Shown here: one piece after another, positions 28,236-38,647 of the stretch
Layout of the letters: each line of letters starts with the position of its first letter
How positions within the stretch are numbered: the first letter of the stretch is position 1
DNA from: an uncultured Clostridia bacterium
Lineage (GTDB): Bacteria; Bacillota; Clostridia; Christensenellales; Borkfalkiaceae
Direction: 5' to 3'
DNA: 64,000 nt
Assembly: GCA_945638575.1 (NCBI GenBank)
Contig: CALZDP010000002.1
Span: 62,001 to 126,000, forward strand
Notes under the pieces: model-generated
Database searches by the model: none
The model's input: only the letters and a program-made list of their open reading frames with translations
Told to the model about the DNA's origin: nothing
Program-made: the position numbers and the translations under genes

Positions 28236-30866
28236 TTAATTGAGATAATCTTTTAAATTTTCATTGATTTTTTGTTTTAATTCAACGTATTTTTCCAATT
28301 TCTTTCTTTCGTTCTCAACCAAATCTTTAGGTGCCTTATTTATAAACCCCGCGTTGTTTAATTTTGACTGCGCGCGGTCGATTTCTTCCTGAGTCTTTTC
28401 AAGTTCCTTTGTAAGCCTTTCGATTTCCGCTTTGATGTCGACAAGTTCTCCGAGCGGAATGTAAAGTTCAAAGCCGTTTAAAACCTGAGTTACAACCTTT
28501 TCGGTAAGTTCTTCTTTAGCGGTAATTACGTTAATAGTTTCTACGCCGGAAAGTTTTTTGATTAAATCTCCGCAGTCTGCAAGCAACTTTTTGTTTTCGG
28601 TAATTACGAATAAGTCAACCTTTTTAGAGGGGCTTGCACCCGTTTTGGATTTGATTTGACGGACAGCCTTAATGATATCCATTACGGAGTTCATCTTTTC
28701 AAGATCCTTTTTGTAATTTCTTCTTGCGTTATATCTGGGATACTCGGAAACCATTATGCTACCGTCGTTGTTGGGTAGATATGAGTATATTTCTTCGGTA
28801 ACAAAGGGTATAAACGGATGCAACAATTTAAGCGTTTGATTAAGAACATAAATAAGTACCGAAACGGTTTTTTGCTTTTTGGATTGATCGTTTCCGTATA
28901 AAGCGGATTTGCATAGTTCGATATACCAATCGCAAAAATCGTACCATACGAAATCGTGCAAGGTAGTTAAGGCAACGCCTAATTCGTACTTGTTCATGTT
29001 TACGGTAACTTCTCTTATACAAGAGTTGAGTTTTGACAAAATCCATTTGTCTTTAAGTTCGGGATTAATATCGGCTATAGGCAAAACTTCAACATTTTCG
29101 GCATTCATAAGAACGAATCTCGAAGCATTCCATACCTTGTTAATGAAGTTTCTGGAACTTTCGCATTTTTCCTTTGAAAATCTTATATCGCTTCCTGCCG
29201 CTACGCCTGACACCAACGAAAATCTTAACGTATCGGCGCCGTATTCATCGATAACTTGAATGGGATCAACGCCGTTACCCAAAGATTTGCTCATCTTTCT
29301 ACCCTTATCGTCTCTTACCAAGCCGTGAATAACTACGTCTTTAAAAGGTATTCTCGCCATATGTTCCAAGCCGCTGAAAATCATCCTTGCAACCCAGAAG
29401 AAAATTATATCGTAACCGGTAACCAAAACGTCGGTAGGATAGAAGTATTTTAAATCTTCCGTCATTTCGGGATAGCCTAACGTCGAGAAAGGCCATAATG
29501 CCGAACTGAACCAAGTATCCAATACATCGGGATCTTGATGGAAATGCGTGCTTCCGCACTTAGTGCATTTAACGGGGGCTTCCTTTAAAACCATCATTTC
29601 ACCGCAGTCCTCGCAGTAATATACAGGAATTCTGTGTCCCCACCAAAGTTGACGGGAAATACACCAATCCTTAATATTTTCCATCCAGTTGTAATATATT
29701 TTTGTAAATCTTTCGGGAATGAATTTTATGGACTTATTTTTAACGGCTGCAATAGCGGGTTTTGCAAGCGTATCCATTTTTACGAACCACTGTTTGGAAA
29801 CGATGGGTTCTACGCTTGAATGACAACGGTAACAATGCCCGACGTTATGCGCGTGGGGTTCGATTTTGGATAGAACGCCCAATTCTTTAAGATCTTCGAC
29901 GATTCTTCTTCTACATTCAAATCTATCAAGCCCTTGATACTTACCGGCGTTTTCGTTCATAGTGCCGTCGTCGTTCATAACCCTTATTACTTCTAAGTTA
30001 TGTCTTAAACCGACTTCAAAGTCGTTAGGGTCGTGCGCAGGAGTAATTTTTACTGCGCCGGTACCGAAGTCCAAAGCAACGTAATCGTCGGCAACGACGG
30101 GAATTTCCCTTCCGACGATAGGTAAAATCAACGTTTTGCCGATAAAGGACTTAAAACGTTTATCCTTAGGGTTTACCGCAACTGCGGTATCGCCGAGCAT
30201 GGTTTCGGGACGAGTTGTCGCAACGGTCAAAACACCGCTTCCGTCCTTTAAAGGATAGTCTAAGTGCCAAAAATTCGAGGCTTCTTCTTCATACTCAACT
30301 TCCGCGTCCGAAAGCGCGGTTTTGCAGGAAGGACACCAGTTTATGATTTTTGAACCTTGATAAATCAAACCTTTATTATAAAGGTTTACAAAGACTTCTT
30401 TAACGGCGCGCGAGCATTTTTCGTCCATCGTAAAAGCAAGCCTGGACCAATCGCAGGAAGAACCCAAGCATTTAAGTTGCTCTACTATTCTTCCGCCGTA
30501 CTTTTCCTTCCAAGCCCAAGCGCGTTGCATAAATCCTTCCCTGCCGACCTGTTCCTTGGTTAAGCCTTCTTCCTTTTTCATAAGTTCGACGATCTTAACT
30601 TCGGTGGCGATTGAGGCATGGTCGGTGCCGGGAAGCCATAAAGTTTCGTAGCCCTGCATACGTTTAAACCTTACAATGGTATCTTGCAATGTTTCGTCAA
30701 GGGCGTGGCCTATATGAAGTTGTCCGGTTATGTTCGGTGGCGGAATTACCACGGTAAACGGCACTTTATCGGGATTTACTTTTGCTTTAAAGTAACCGTT
30801 CTTTTCCCAATTTTGGTAAATTTGCTTTTCAAATTCATTTGGATTGTAAGTCTTTTGCATGTCCAT
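28236..30866 (-). CDS. valS: Valyl-tRNA synthetase
   Basis: PPPNITGQLHIGHALDETLQD, GRKMSKSLGNGVDP, C-terminal coiled coil. Confidence 0.98.
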   Translation of the reverse strand: MDMQKTYNPNEFEKQIYQNWEKNGYFKAKVNPDKVPFTVVIPPPNITGQLHIGHALDETLQDTIVRFKRMQGYETLWLPGTDHASIATEVKIVELMKKEEGLTKEQVGREGFMQRAWAWKEKYGGRIVEQLKCLGSSCDWSRLAFTMDEKCSRAVKEVFVNLYNKGLIYQGSKIINWCPSCKTALSDAEVEYEEEASNFWHLDYPLKDGSGVLTVATTRPETMLGDTAVAVNPKDKRFKSFIGKTLILPIVGREIPVVADDYVALDFGTGAVKITPAHDPNDFEVGLRHNLEVIRVMNDDGTMNENAGKYQGLDRFECRRRIVEDLKELGVLSKIEPHAHNVGHCYRCHSSVEPIVSKQWFVKMDTLAKPAIAAVKNKSIKFIPERFTKIYYNWMENIKDWCISRQLWWGHRIPVYYCEDCGEMMVLKEAPVKCTKCGSTHFHQDPDVLDTWFSSALWPFSTLGYPEMTEDLKYFYPTDVLVTGYDIIFFWVARMIFSGLEHMARIPFKDVVIHGLVRDDKGRKMSKSLGNGVDPIQVIDEYGADTLRFSLVSGVAAGSDIRFSKEKCESSRNFINKVWNASRFVLMNAENVEVLPIADINPELKDKWILSKLNSCIREVTVNMNKYELGVALTTLHDFVWYDFCDWYIELCKSALYGNDQSKKQKTVSVLIYVLNQTLKLLHPFIPFVTEEIYSYLPNNDGSIMVSEYPRYNARRNYKKDLEKMNSVMDIIKAVRQIKSKTGASPSKKVDLFVITENKKLLADCGDLIKKLSGVETINVITAKEELTEKVVTQVLNGFELYIPLGELVDIKAEIERLTKELEKTQEEIDRAQSKLNNAGFINKAPKDLVENERKKLEKYVELKQKINENLKDYLN

Positions 30867-31039
30867 ATAAAAAGTCTTCCTATATATAATCTATAAACGT
30901 TTTAATTTATTATATAGTAATTAAAGTTTAATGTCAAACTTCCTTTACCGAGTTAATCAAAATTATCCTTCTACATTTTTCTTAACAAGTATGCTTTTTT
31001 TAACATAAAATAGCAAAAGAACACTTATTTAGGAGGATT

Positions 31040-32041
31040 ATGAAAAAATTTATTATTTTTTGCCTAAGTCTTGTCTTTACGGTAAATTTATTTGCCTGCC
31101 AAGATACCGGCAAAAACAATACGAAAATTGAAGTTAACGAGGTTACGCACTCGATTTTTTACGCTCCCTTTTACGTTGCCATAGAAGGAGGCTTTTTTGA
31201 GAAAGAAGGTTTGGAAATTTCTCTTACCAACGGAGGCGGTTCGGACGCTTCGATGACGGCGCTTTTATCGGGAAGTTGCGATATTGCTCTTTTAGGTCCT
31301 GAAACAGGAATTTATACTGCCGTTGGCGGAGCAAAAGATCTCCCGGTAATATTTGCGCAACTAACCAAACGAGACGGTTCCTTTTTAATGGGTAGAGAGC
31401 CTTCCGATAATTTTAAGTGGACGGATTTAAAAGACAAGGAAATCATCGCAGGTCGGCGAGGCGGAAGTCCCGCTATGTCGCTTGAATACGCGCTAAACAA
31501 AAATAAACTTGTAAACGGCGAAAATATAACTTTAAACTATGACGTGCAGTTCAACCTTACGGCTGCGGCATTCGTATCGGGTACAGGCGACTATGTTACC
31601 ATGTTTGAACCGACTGCGTCCGAATACCAACGCGAAGGCAAAGCCTATATAGTCGCAAGCGTCGGCGAAGAATCGGGCGAAGTCCCCTTTACCTGTTTTA
31701 TGGCAAAAAGAAGTTTTTACGAAAACAAAGCGGAAATTATAGAAAAATTCACAACTTCGCTATTTAAAGCCATACAATATATTAAGGAAACGGACGTAAC
31801 GGCGGTTGCGGAACTGCTTGTAAAATCCTTTCCCTCTACAAGTATTCAATCCATTATTGACTCACTCAACTCTTACCTAAGAATCGACGCTTGGCAAACG
31901 GATATGATAATGAAAAAAGATGCTTTCAACCGCTTGCAAGATATTATGGAAAACGCAGGAGAATTGGACCAGCGAGTGGAATACGAAAAACTCGTTGACA
32001 ATAAAATTACTGAAGATAGCCACAAAAAAATCTTCGGATAA
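31040..32041 (+). CDS. ABC transporter substrate-binding lipoprotein (NMT1/SsuA-like)
   Basis: Lipobox LFAC; YAPFYVAIEGGFFEKEGLEISLTNGGGSDASMTALLSGSCDIALLG. Confidence 0.9.
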   Translation: MKKFIIFCLSLVFTVNLFACQDTGKNNTKIEVNEVTHSIFYAPFYVAIEGGFFEKEGLEISLTNGGGSDASMTALLSGSCDIALLGPETGIYTAVGGAKDLPVIFAQLTKRDGSFLMGREPSDNFKWTDLKDKEIIAGRRGGSPAMSLEYALNKNKLVNGENITLNYDVQFNLTAAAFVSGTGDYVTMFEPTASEYQREGKAYIVASVGEESGEVPFTCFMAKRSFYENKAEIIEKFTTSLFKAIQYIKETDVTAVAELLVKSFPSTSIQSIIDSLNSYLRIDAWQTDMIMKKDAFNRLQDIMENAGELDQRVEYEKLVDNKITEDSHKKIFG

Positions 32042-32046
32042 AAGTG

Positions 32047-32076
32047 AAGCCTGCCATTAAATTGGCAGGCTTTTTT
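32047..32076 (+). terminator. Intra-operon terminator/attenuator hairpin
   Basis: AAGCCTGCCA-TTAAAT-TGGCAGGCTT 10-bp perfect stem followed by TTTTTT, between SBP and ATPase genes. Confidence 0.85.
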
Positions 32077-32085
32077 GAGGTAACG

Positions 32086-32847
32086 ATGAACAGTTTTCTT
32101 AAATTAGATAATCTTTCCTTAACCTATCACACCAAAAACAGCGAAACAATAGCCATACAAGGACTTGAATTTTCAGTTGAAAAAGGTGAGTTCGTCGCAA
32201 TAATCGGCCCTTCCGGTTGCGGTAAAACGAGCATACTTTCACTTGTCGCAGGTCTAATTAAAAAGTCCGGCGGAACTATTACTTTATGCGGAAAGGAAAT
32301 TACGACCGCTGATGATAACGTAGGCTATATGCTCCAACGCGATCAACTTTTTCCTTGGCTTACGATTGAAAAAAATGTTATTCTTCCGCTAATTATCAAG
32401 AACATAAAAACCGTTAAAAACGTTGATTATACCTACAATTTATTAAAAAAGTACGGTTTGTACGAATTCAGAAAATACTACCCGGACCAACTATCGGGCG
32501 GTATGCGACAAAGGGCGGCGCTTATAAGAACGCTATCAAGCAAGCCGGAACTATTATTACTTGACGAGCCTTTTTCGGCGCTTGATTATCAAACAAGACT
32601 TTTGGTTTGCGACGACGTTTACAAGGTAATAAAGTCGGAAAAAAAGACCGCCCTTTTGGTTACGCATGATATTTCCGAAGCAATTTCGCTTGCGGATAAA
32701 ATCATAGTTTTAACAAAAAGGCCGGCAAAAGTAAAAAAAGTTTATTACACAGACTTCGATAAATCCGCTACCCCCCTTTTAAGACGGGAAGAAAAAAATT
32801 TTTCAACTTGGTTTGAAATTCTTTGGAAGGAGTTAAACAAAGAATGA
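32086..32847 (+). CDS. ABC transporter ATP-binding protein
   Basis: IGPSGCGKTSILSLVAGL, LSGGMRQRAALIRTL, LLLDEPFSALD; ATG at 32086 preferred over GTG 32044, which would translate the hairpin. Confidence 0.95.
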   Translation: MNSFLKLDNLSLTYHTKNSETIAIQGLEFSVEKGEFVAIIGPSGCGKTSILSLVAGLIKKSGGTITLCGKEITTADDNVGYMLQRDQLFPWLTIEKNVILPLIIKNIKTVKNVDYTYNLLKKYGLYEFRKYYPDQLSGGMRQRAALIRTLSSKPELLLLDEPFSALDYQTRLLVCDDVYKVIKSEKKTALLVTHDISEAISLADKIIVLTKRPAKVKKVYYTDFDKSATPLLRREEKNFSTWFEILWKELNKE

Positions 32848-33644
32848 AAAAAGAATTTTCATCAGAACATCTTCTGTATGTCAAAAAACAAAGAAACAAA
32901 AGAATTGCAATATTGGTAACGCAAATTTCCATACTTGTAATTTTTCTTTTGTTATGGGAACTTTTAACCCTTTTTAACATCGTTGACAGTTTTTTATTCA
33001 GTAGTCCCGACCGCATAATAAAAACCGTTTCGCAACTATATTTAAGCGGAGAATTGTTTTTGCATATAGGTACCACTTTATACGAAACCATTATCGGCTT
33101 TATACTTGCTTCCCTAACCGGTACGCTTGTAGCCGTAATCTTTTGGTGGTCGGATTTTTTAAGGCGCGTTTTCGAGCCTTACGTCGTCGTTTTAAACAGT
33201 TTGCCTAAAATTGCGCTCGGTCCTTTAATCATCATATGGTTCGGTGCAGGCACAAAGGCAATCGTTTTTATGACTTTTTTAGTTACCGTAATTGTTACGA
33301 TAATCAATATGTACACTGGCTTTTGCGAGGTCGACAAAGATAAAATACTGCTTTTAAAATCTATGGGTGCAAACAAAGGAAAAATCTTTATTCACCTTGT
33401 AATGCCTTACAGTATTCCAACCTTTATAACAACGCTAAAAATAAACGTCGGTATGAGTTGGATTGGTTCGATTATGGGCGAATATTTAGTTTCAAGACAA
33501 GGCATAGGCTATTTAATAGTCTACGGCGGTCAGGTATTCAAATTAGACTTAGTAATGACCGGAACTGTGATTTTATGCCTTTTGGCGGCACTTATGTATC
33601 TTATCGTCGCACTTTTCGAAAAAATATCTCGCAGGCAAAAATAA
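32823..33644 (+). CDS. ABC transporter permease (SsuC-like)
   Basis: Multi-TM; LPKIALGPLIIIWFGAGTKAI EAA-loop region, GVNM-like GMSWIGSIMGEYLV. Confidence 0.9.
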   Translation: MEGVKQRMKKEFSSEHLLYVKKQRNKRIAILVTQISILVIFLLLWELLTLFNIVDSFLFSSPDRIIKTVSQLYLSGELFLHIGTTLYETIIGFILASLTGTLVAVIFWWSDFLRRVFEPYVVVLNSLPKIALGPLIIIWFGAGTKAIVFMTFLVTVIVTIINMYTGFCEVDKDKILLLKSMGANKGKIFIHLVMPYSIPTFITTLKINVGMSWIGSIMGEYLVSRQGIGYLIVYGGQVFKLDLVMTGTVILCLLAALMYLIVALFEKISRRQK

Positions 33645-34569
33645 GTATCATTACAAAACCTATTCCGCCGATTATCGGATAAACCTTTGCAACGATATTG
33701 TAAAAGCCTATTTTTGAAACAATAACTGCCGATAAAGTTAATATTACCCTGCCGACGTTTCCCCACAAACCGTCGGAAAAGTAGTTGAAAAGCGGATAAT
33801 GAGCGCTTAATAAGGTAGTTAAAATGCCAAAATACAGTACGAAAATGTAAATTACGTAAAAAACTTTGTTATGCGACAACAAAGTCAGTACGGGCATATC
33901 GCTTTCGGTTACAGACCTTTCGCATCCCGAAATGCATATAAACAAACAAAAAATCAAAAGGGATAAAAGGAGTGAAGATATCAATGATGCAGCCAAACAT
34001 ACAGAAGTCTTTTCTCCTTTGCCTATGCTTACGAGAACGGGCACAGCCAAAAACAGATTTAAACCGCTATAAGACGCAACTTTAAAAGGTCTTATCGTAT
34101 TCGTGCTTACAATCACCTTATCCGACGGCAAAAAGACCATAAAAAGTATAACAACTATTATTATGGGAACTAAAAATGCATTGACGTTTTTTAACCCCCT
34201 TGTTCCGCCGAACATTACCGCATTAGAAATGATTACGGTAATTAAAGAAAAAACAGGCAAATTTTCCGACCAAGGAAACAAGAGAAGAAAAAGCGAATCG
34301 ACCGCCGATAACATTCCGCACATAATGATAAAGTTACCCAAAAACAAAAAAATTTTGGAATACTTATATACAAAAGAGTTTTTTTCAAGATCGAACTTTA
34401 AAAGAAAAAATGTAATCAAACAGAATAGAATAAAGATAAAAACCGAGTTTAAAAGAATATCTTGTCCGCACAAAAACTCGTAAATTTCCTTACCGCTTAA
34501 AAAACCTGCGCCCAAAACAGTGCCTATAATTACAAATGAAATTTTTAAAGTTCTAATTAGAAAGTTCAC
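33601..34569 (-). CDS. YkvI-like multi-TM membrane protein
   Basis: FVIIGTVLGAGFLSGKEIYEFL, roughly 10 hydrophobic helices. Confidence 0.65.
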   Translation of the reverse strand: MNFLIRTLKISFVIIGTVLGAGFLSGKEIYEFLCGQDILLNSVFIFILFCLITFFLLKFDLEKNSFVYKYSKIFLFLGNFIIMCGMLSAVDSLFLLLFPWSENLPVFSLITVIISNAVMFGGTRGLKNVNAFLVPIIIVVILFMVFLPSDKVIVSTNTIRPFKVASYSGLNLFLAVPVLVSIGKGEKTSVCLAASLISSLLLSLLIFCLFICISGCERSVTESDMPVLTLLSHNKVFYVIYIFVLYFGILTTLLSAHYPLFNYFSDGLWGNVGRVILTLSAVIVSKIGFYNIVAKVYPIIGGIGFVMILIFACEIFFRKVRR

Positions 34570-34744
34570 ACTATTATATTATTTATTTACGATTTTTTTA
34601 GAACAAAATCACAATTATGATGTTCGTAATAATTTCAAAAATCAAACTATTTATCTAAGATTTTAAATATTATTATTAGTTTTTAAAAAGACAGTACGAA
34701 CTATAAATCGTTTAAAGGCATAAGATAAAATTGACGGAATTTAT

Positions 34745-35938
34745 ATGAATCCTTTTTTAAAAATACCGACAACAAAAAGCCTTTTTGAAAGTCTGCAAAA
34801 TTTATATCCTGTATGCTACGATAAAGAAAATACCTCGATAGAAACAAAGTTAAACGTTATACTTTTATCGAGTACGGTAAAGTATACTTTTGATTATTTG
34901 AAAAATCTATCTTACTTTCAAAACTTAAAACTTAATAAGTTTATTACAAAAATGCTCTTTATCGAAAACCAAAGGCTTACTAAACTTAAACTTTTAAAAC
35001 CTTTAAACGAAAGCGCGCTTGAAAGTATACTGTACTTAGAAGATTTGCAAGTTATAGCCTTAGGATGCTTGTCTATACGTGAAACCGACAAAAACTTAAA
35101 AGACACTTTTGATTTTCTGCTTTTAGACGATTGCGATAATTTTTATCGCTTGGCAAATCTATATCATTTAACCGAAGCAACTTCCCCTGCCGATTTGATT
35201 TCATTTAACGCGGAAATCACCCCTTCTAAACCGACGTATCTTCAACATCGCGCGCCGGAAGATTACGTCAAGCGCATAAAAAATAAATTAAGCACGGAAA
35301 GTATTTTAAACTTACTGATTGCGTTATCGGTTAAGAATAACGCAATAACCGCCTATACCGAAACGGCTGCATTAACCTATAACGAACTTTCGGGAAAGTT
35401 TTTGCAGGAATTGACCTTAATCAAAGTCGGTCATTTAGGTTTGTTAAAAAATTATATTTTGTACGGTAAAAAGGTTTTTGTTAACCTATTTTATTTGGAA
35501 TACCTTAACGCTTATCTGTTTTGGTCTTGCGCAATATTTGAAAAAAATCCTTCTATCCGAACAATTTTTAAAAATTATTTTGAAGAATCCGTTTCATTAT
35601 TAAGGTCTGTTTGCGGTATTTTAAAACAAGAATACGATCTTAACTGGTTCGATATTATTAACGACGGAGAGTTTCCTCCGCCAATGCTGTTAAAAGAAAA
35701 TATTACCTACATAAGAAAATTAAAAGCGGAAAAATCCGAGTTAAACTTGTTTTACGGCGAATTTATAAAGAATAAAAATCTTCCTTATAATGCTAATTTT
35801 TATGAGTTTCAAAATATTCGATATAAAAATAAGGATGAGTGCCCTTCCGAAAAAGTGATTACAGCGCACCTTTTGGCGCACGGTAAAGATTTTAGATACG
35901 AAGTCGCCCCAAACCCACTTGAACTTAATCGTAAATAA
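34745..35938 (+). CDS. Hypothetical alpha-helical protein, possibly ferritin-like fold
   Basis: 397-aa ORF, bounded by a terminator; no recognised family; ExxH-like segments (QELTLIKVGH). Confidence 0.6.
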   Translation: MNPFLKIPTTKSLFESLQNLYPVCYDKENTSIETKLNVILLSSTVKYTFDYLKNLSYFQNLKLNKFITKMLFIENQRLTKLKLLKPLNESALESILYLEDLQVIALGCLSIRETDKNLKDTFDFLLLDDCDNFYRLANLYHLTEATSPADLISFNAEITPSKPTYLQHRAPEDYVKRIKNKLSTESILNLLIALSVKNNAITAYTETAALTYNELSGKFLQELTLIKVGHLGLLKNYILYGKKVFVNLFYLEYLNAYLFWSCAIFEKNPSIRTIFKNYFEESVSLLRSVCGILKQEYDLNWFDIINDGEFPPPMLLKENITYIRKLKAEKSELNLFYGEFIKNKNLPYNANFYEFQNIRYKNKDECPSEKVITAHLLAHGKDFRYEVAPNPLELNRK

Positions 35939-35939
35939 A

Positions 35940-35972
35940 GAAAAAGCCTTTGCCGTAAGCAAAGGCTTTTTC
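35940..35972. terminator. Bidirectional terminator
   Basis: GAAAAAGCCTTTGC-CGTAA-GCAAAGGCTTTTTC 14-bp perfect stem. Confidence 0.92.
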
Positions 35973-35984
35973 CTAAAAACAACG

Positions 35985-37163
35985 CTAAATATAAGATTTT
36001 TCGATTTTGATAACAGAGTTTGTGTTTTCAAAATTCGCGTTTATTAGTTTTTCAAGTTCTACTTTGACAACTTCGTCGCTAACTTTTAAATCATGCGGAA
36101 CGACTGCGTCAAAAATAAAGTTTATGTGAGTAGGTCCTTCGACCATTCTGAAATCGTGTACGGTTATACGCTCGTCAAACTGTTTAACCACTTTGGCAAC
36201 TTTTATGCGGAACTCCGTAACCCTTTCGTCGCTTGTACAAATGGGGTCAAGGTGAATAATCGATACGCATCCGAGTTGATTATCAAGTTCACTCATGGCG
36301 TTATCGATAACGTCGTGTAAGCGATAAATATCTTCTTCGCCAGAAACCTCGGCGTGAAGTGAGATCATAAATCTGCCCGGACCGTAATCATGGACTACTA
36401 AATCGTGTACACCTAAAATTTCACTGTGACTTAAAACGATTGAACAGATTTGGTCAACCAACTCTTTATCGGGGCGCTTTCCGAGAAGATCGCCCATCGT
36501 GTCTTTTACTGCGGAAATACCTGCATAAGTAATAAAGACGGAAACGAGCGCGCCGCACCAACCGTCAAGGTTTACGCCTGTAAATCTGTAAATAAGAGCA
36601 CACGCAAGTACGAGAGAAGTTGAAATTACATCCATTAAACTATCTGTACCGACAGCCTTCATAGTTTGTGAATTGATTTTTTTACCGTAATACATATTGT
36701 AAATAATCATGTATACTTTAACCAAAATGCTTAAACCGATTATTACGATAGCCGTTACGTTAGAATAGGCGTTGGCGTCGGGCGTTTCGTTGTTTATAAG
36801 AATGGAAATCGAATCGCGCAAAGTCGTTATACCTACGATTACTATGATAATCGCTATAACAAGCCCTGCTATGTACTCTATTCTGCCATGTCCGAAAGGT
36901 CTGTCGTCGGAAGCCTTTTTGCCTGCAAATTTGAAACCGAAAAGGGATAAAAGGGAGGATCCTGCGTCGGACAAGTTGTTATAAGAGTCCGCCATAATGG
37001 AAATCGAGCCTGTCAAAAGTCCTATTACAAGTTTAACGGCAAATAAAATTATGTTTAGCACTATTCCCATAATGCTGCACAACATTCCGTAAGCCCTTCT
37101 TGTTATAGGGTTTTCGTAATCCTTTCTGTTTTTAATAAATATTTTAGATAATAAAGTTACCAT
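35985..37163 (-). CDS. Cation diffusion facilitator transporter
   Basis: TGSISIMADSYNNLSDAGSSLLSL, DDRPFGHGRIEYIAGL, TDSLMDVIST. Confidence 0.92.
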   Translation of the reverse strand: MVTLLSKIFIKNRKDYENPITRRAYGMLCSIMGIVLNIILFAVKLVIGLLTGSISIMADSYNNLSDAGSSLLSLFGFKFAGKKASDDRPFGHGRIEYIAGLVIAIIIVIVGITTLRDSISILINNETPDANAYSNVTAIVIIGLSILVKVYMIIYNMYYGKKINSQTMKAVGTDSLMDVISTSLVLACALIYRFTGVNLDGWCGALVSVFITYAGISAVKDTMGDLLGKRPDKELVDQICSIVLSHSEILGVHDLVVHDYGPGRFMISLHAEVSGEEDIYRLHDVIDNAMSELDNQLGCVSIIHLDPICTSDERVTEFRIKVAKVVKQFDERITVHDFRMVEGPTHINFIFDAVVPHDLKVSDEVVKVELEKLINANFENTNSVIKIEKSYI

Positions 37164-37214
37164 TATAAATAATTCCTACGCAAAATAATTAACGAAGAAT
37201 TTTAATGCCTTAAA

Positions 37215-38642
37215 TTAGCAGATATATTCTTCCTTTTTCTTAGGTGCGTTTTCAAGTTCCTTGCGCTTTTCTTCGTAACCGGATCTTCCGAACATAGCAT
37301 ACGTAGCGTTTTTACCCTCTTCTACGCCCGGTTGATTGTAGGTATCGATACCGAACATTTCACCGATATAAGCAGTCGCAAGTTCAAGCATAAAAATAAA
37401 TTCACCGATAGTAAACTCGTTTACTTCAGGCAAAACAATGGTATTGTTCAGTCTTGATTTACGGCAAAGCGCGTATTCGGTTGCTTTCATCTCGGTGGAA
37501 ATAAGTTCGTTTAAAGTATGACCGCAAAGGAAGTTTACGTTGGGGAATTCTTTGCAACCGTCGGGGATTACCACTTCACTGCGATAATCATCTACGGCAA
37601 CGAAGGTTACTACCTTGTCGAAAGGACCTTCTGTATAAAGTTGAACTTGGCTGTGTTGGTCCGTTACGCCCAAAGACTTAACCGGCGTTTGACCTGTAAA
37701 AGCGGCGCTTCCGTCTTTTTTGACGGCTTTACCCAAACTTTCCGCCCAAAGTTGACAATACCAGTCAGCCATATAACGCAAACCGTCGGAATACGGCATC
37801 ATTACAGAAACGTTTTTACCTTTATTGAATGCGATGTACTGCAAAATCGCAAACGCCATTGCTGGGTTTCTTCTGTAATCGGATGACGAGCAGACTTTAT
37901 CCATGTACGCGGCGCCTTTAAGCATCGATTTTATGTTAATACCCAAAACTGCGGCAGGAAATAGCCCTACGGGGCATAATTCCGAAAACCTTCCGCCAAC
38001 TCCGTCGGGTATATAGAAAGTTTTTAAGCCTTCGGTTTTGGCAATTTTTATCAAATTACCGCTATCGTGCGAAGTGGTTGCTATCATATGATCTTTCGCT
38101 TTGTCCCCGAAAAGATTTTTGAGCATGTTCCAAATTATCAAATACTGGGACATGGTTTCACTTGTAGAACCGCTTTTTGTAATAACGTTAAACATTGTCT
38201 TTTCCGGCTCGATTACGTCAAGTAAGGCGGACATTCTTTCGGGGTCAACGTTATCCTCTACGTAAAATTTTGGACCGCCGCGCTTTCTGTCTTTTAAATC
38301 GTTGTAACGAAGGTGTTTTAACGCCTGAAAAACCGCTATAGGTCCCAACGCACTTCCGCCGATACCTAAAACCACAAAATATTTGAAGTTCTTTCTTACC
38401 GATTTAGCAGTTTCCACTATATCGTCTACGACGTCGTTTTGATTGTACGGAAGTTCGCTCCATCCCATCATTCCGCTTCCGCGGTTTGCGTTGAAGGTTT
38501 GAAAAGCGGACTTACATAAAGAGGCTGAATTTTTTAATTCCGCAGGGGTAATACCCTCTTTTTCGCCGATAAACTCAGCCATCATGTTGTTAAAATCAAA
38601 TCTTAAACGTAAATCGGCATTCGTTTTTCTTTTTGTTGCCAT
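37215..38642 (-). CDS. pgi: Glucose-6-phosphate isomerase
   Basis: VLGIGGSALGPIAV, VITKSGSTSETM, VTDQHSQVQLYTEGP. Confidence 0.95.
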   Translation of the reverse strand: MATKRKTNADLRLRFDFNNMMAEFIGEKEGITPAELKNSASLCKSAFQTFNANRGSGMMGWSELPYNQNDVVDDIVETAKSVRKNFKYFVVLGIGGSALGPIAVFQALKHLRYNDLKDRKRGGPKFYVEDNVDPERMSALLDVIEPEKTMFNVITKSGSTSETMSQYLIIWNMLKNLFGDKAKDHMIATTSHDSGNLIKIAKTEGLKTFYIPDGVGGRFSELCPVGLFPAAVLGINIKSMLKGAAYMDKVCSSSDYRRNPAMAFAILQYIAFNKGKNVSVMMPYSDGLRYMADWYCQLWAESLGKAVKKDGSAAFTGQTPVKSLGVTDQHSQVQLYTEGPFDKVVTFVAVDDYRSEVVIPDGCKEFPNVNFLCGHTLNELISTEMKATEYALCRKSRLNNTIVLPEVNEFTIGEFIFMLELATAYIGEMFGIDTYNQPGVEEGKNATYAMFGRSGYEEKRKELENAPKKKEEYIC

Positions 38643-38647
38643 TATAT

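Noticed and set aside
30867-31039. T-box upstream of valS, or riboswitch upstream of the ABC substrate-binding gene
   Set aside because: No T-box consensus, specifier stem-antiterminator or TPP-like motif could be seen in this 173-nt AT-rich gap.
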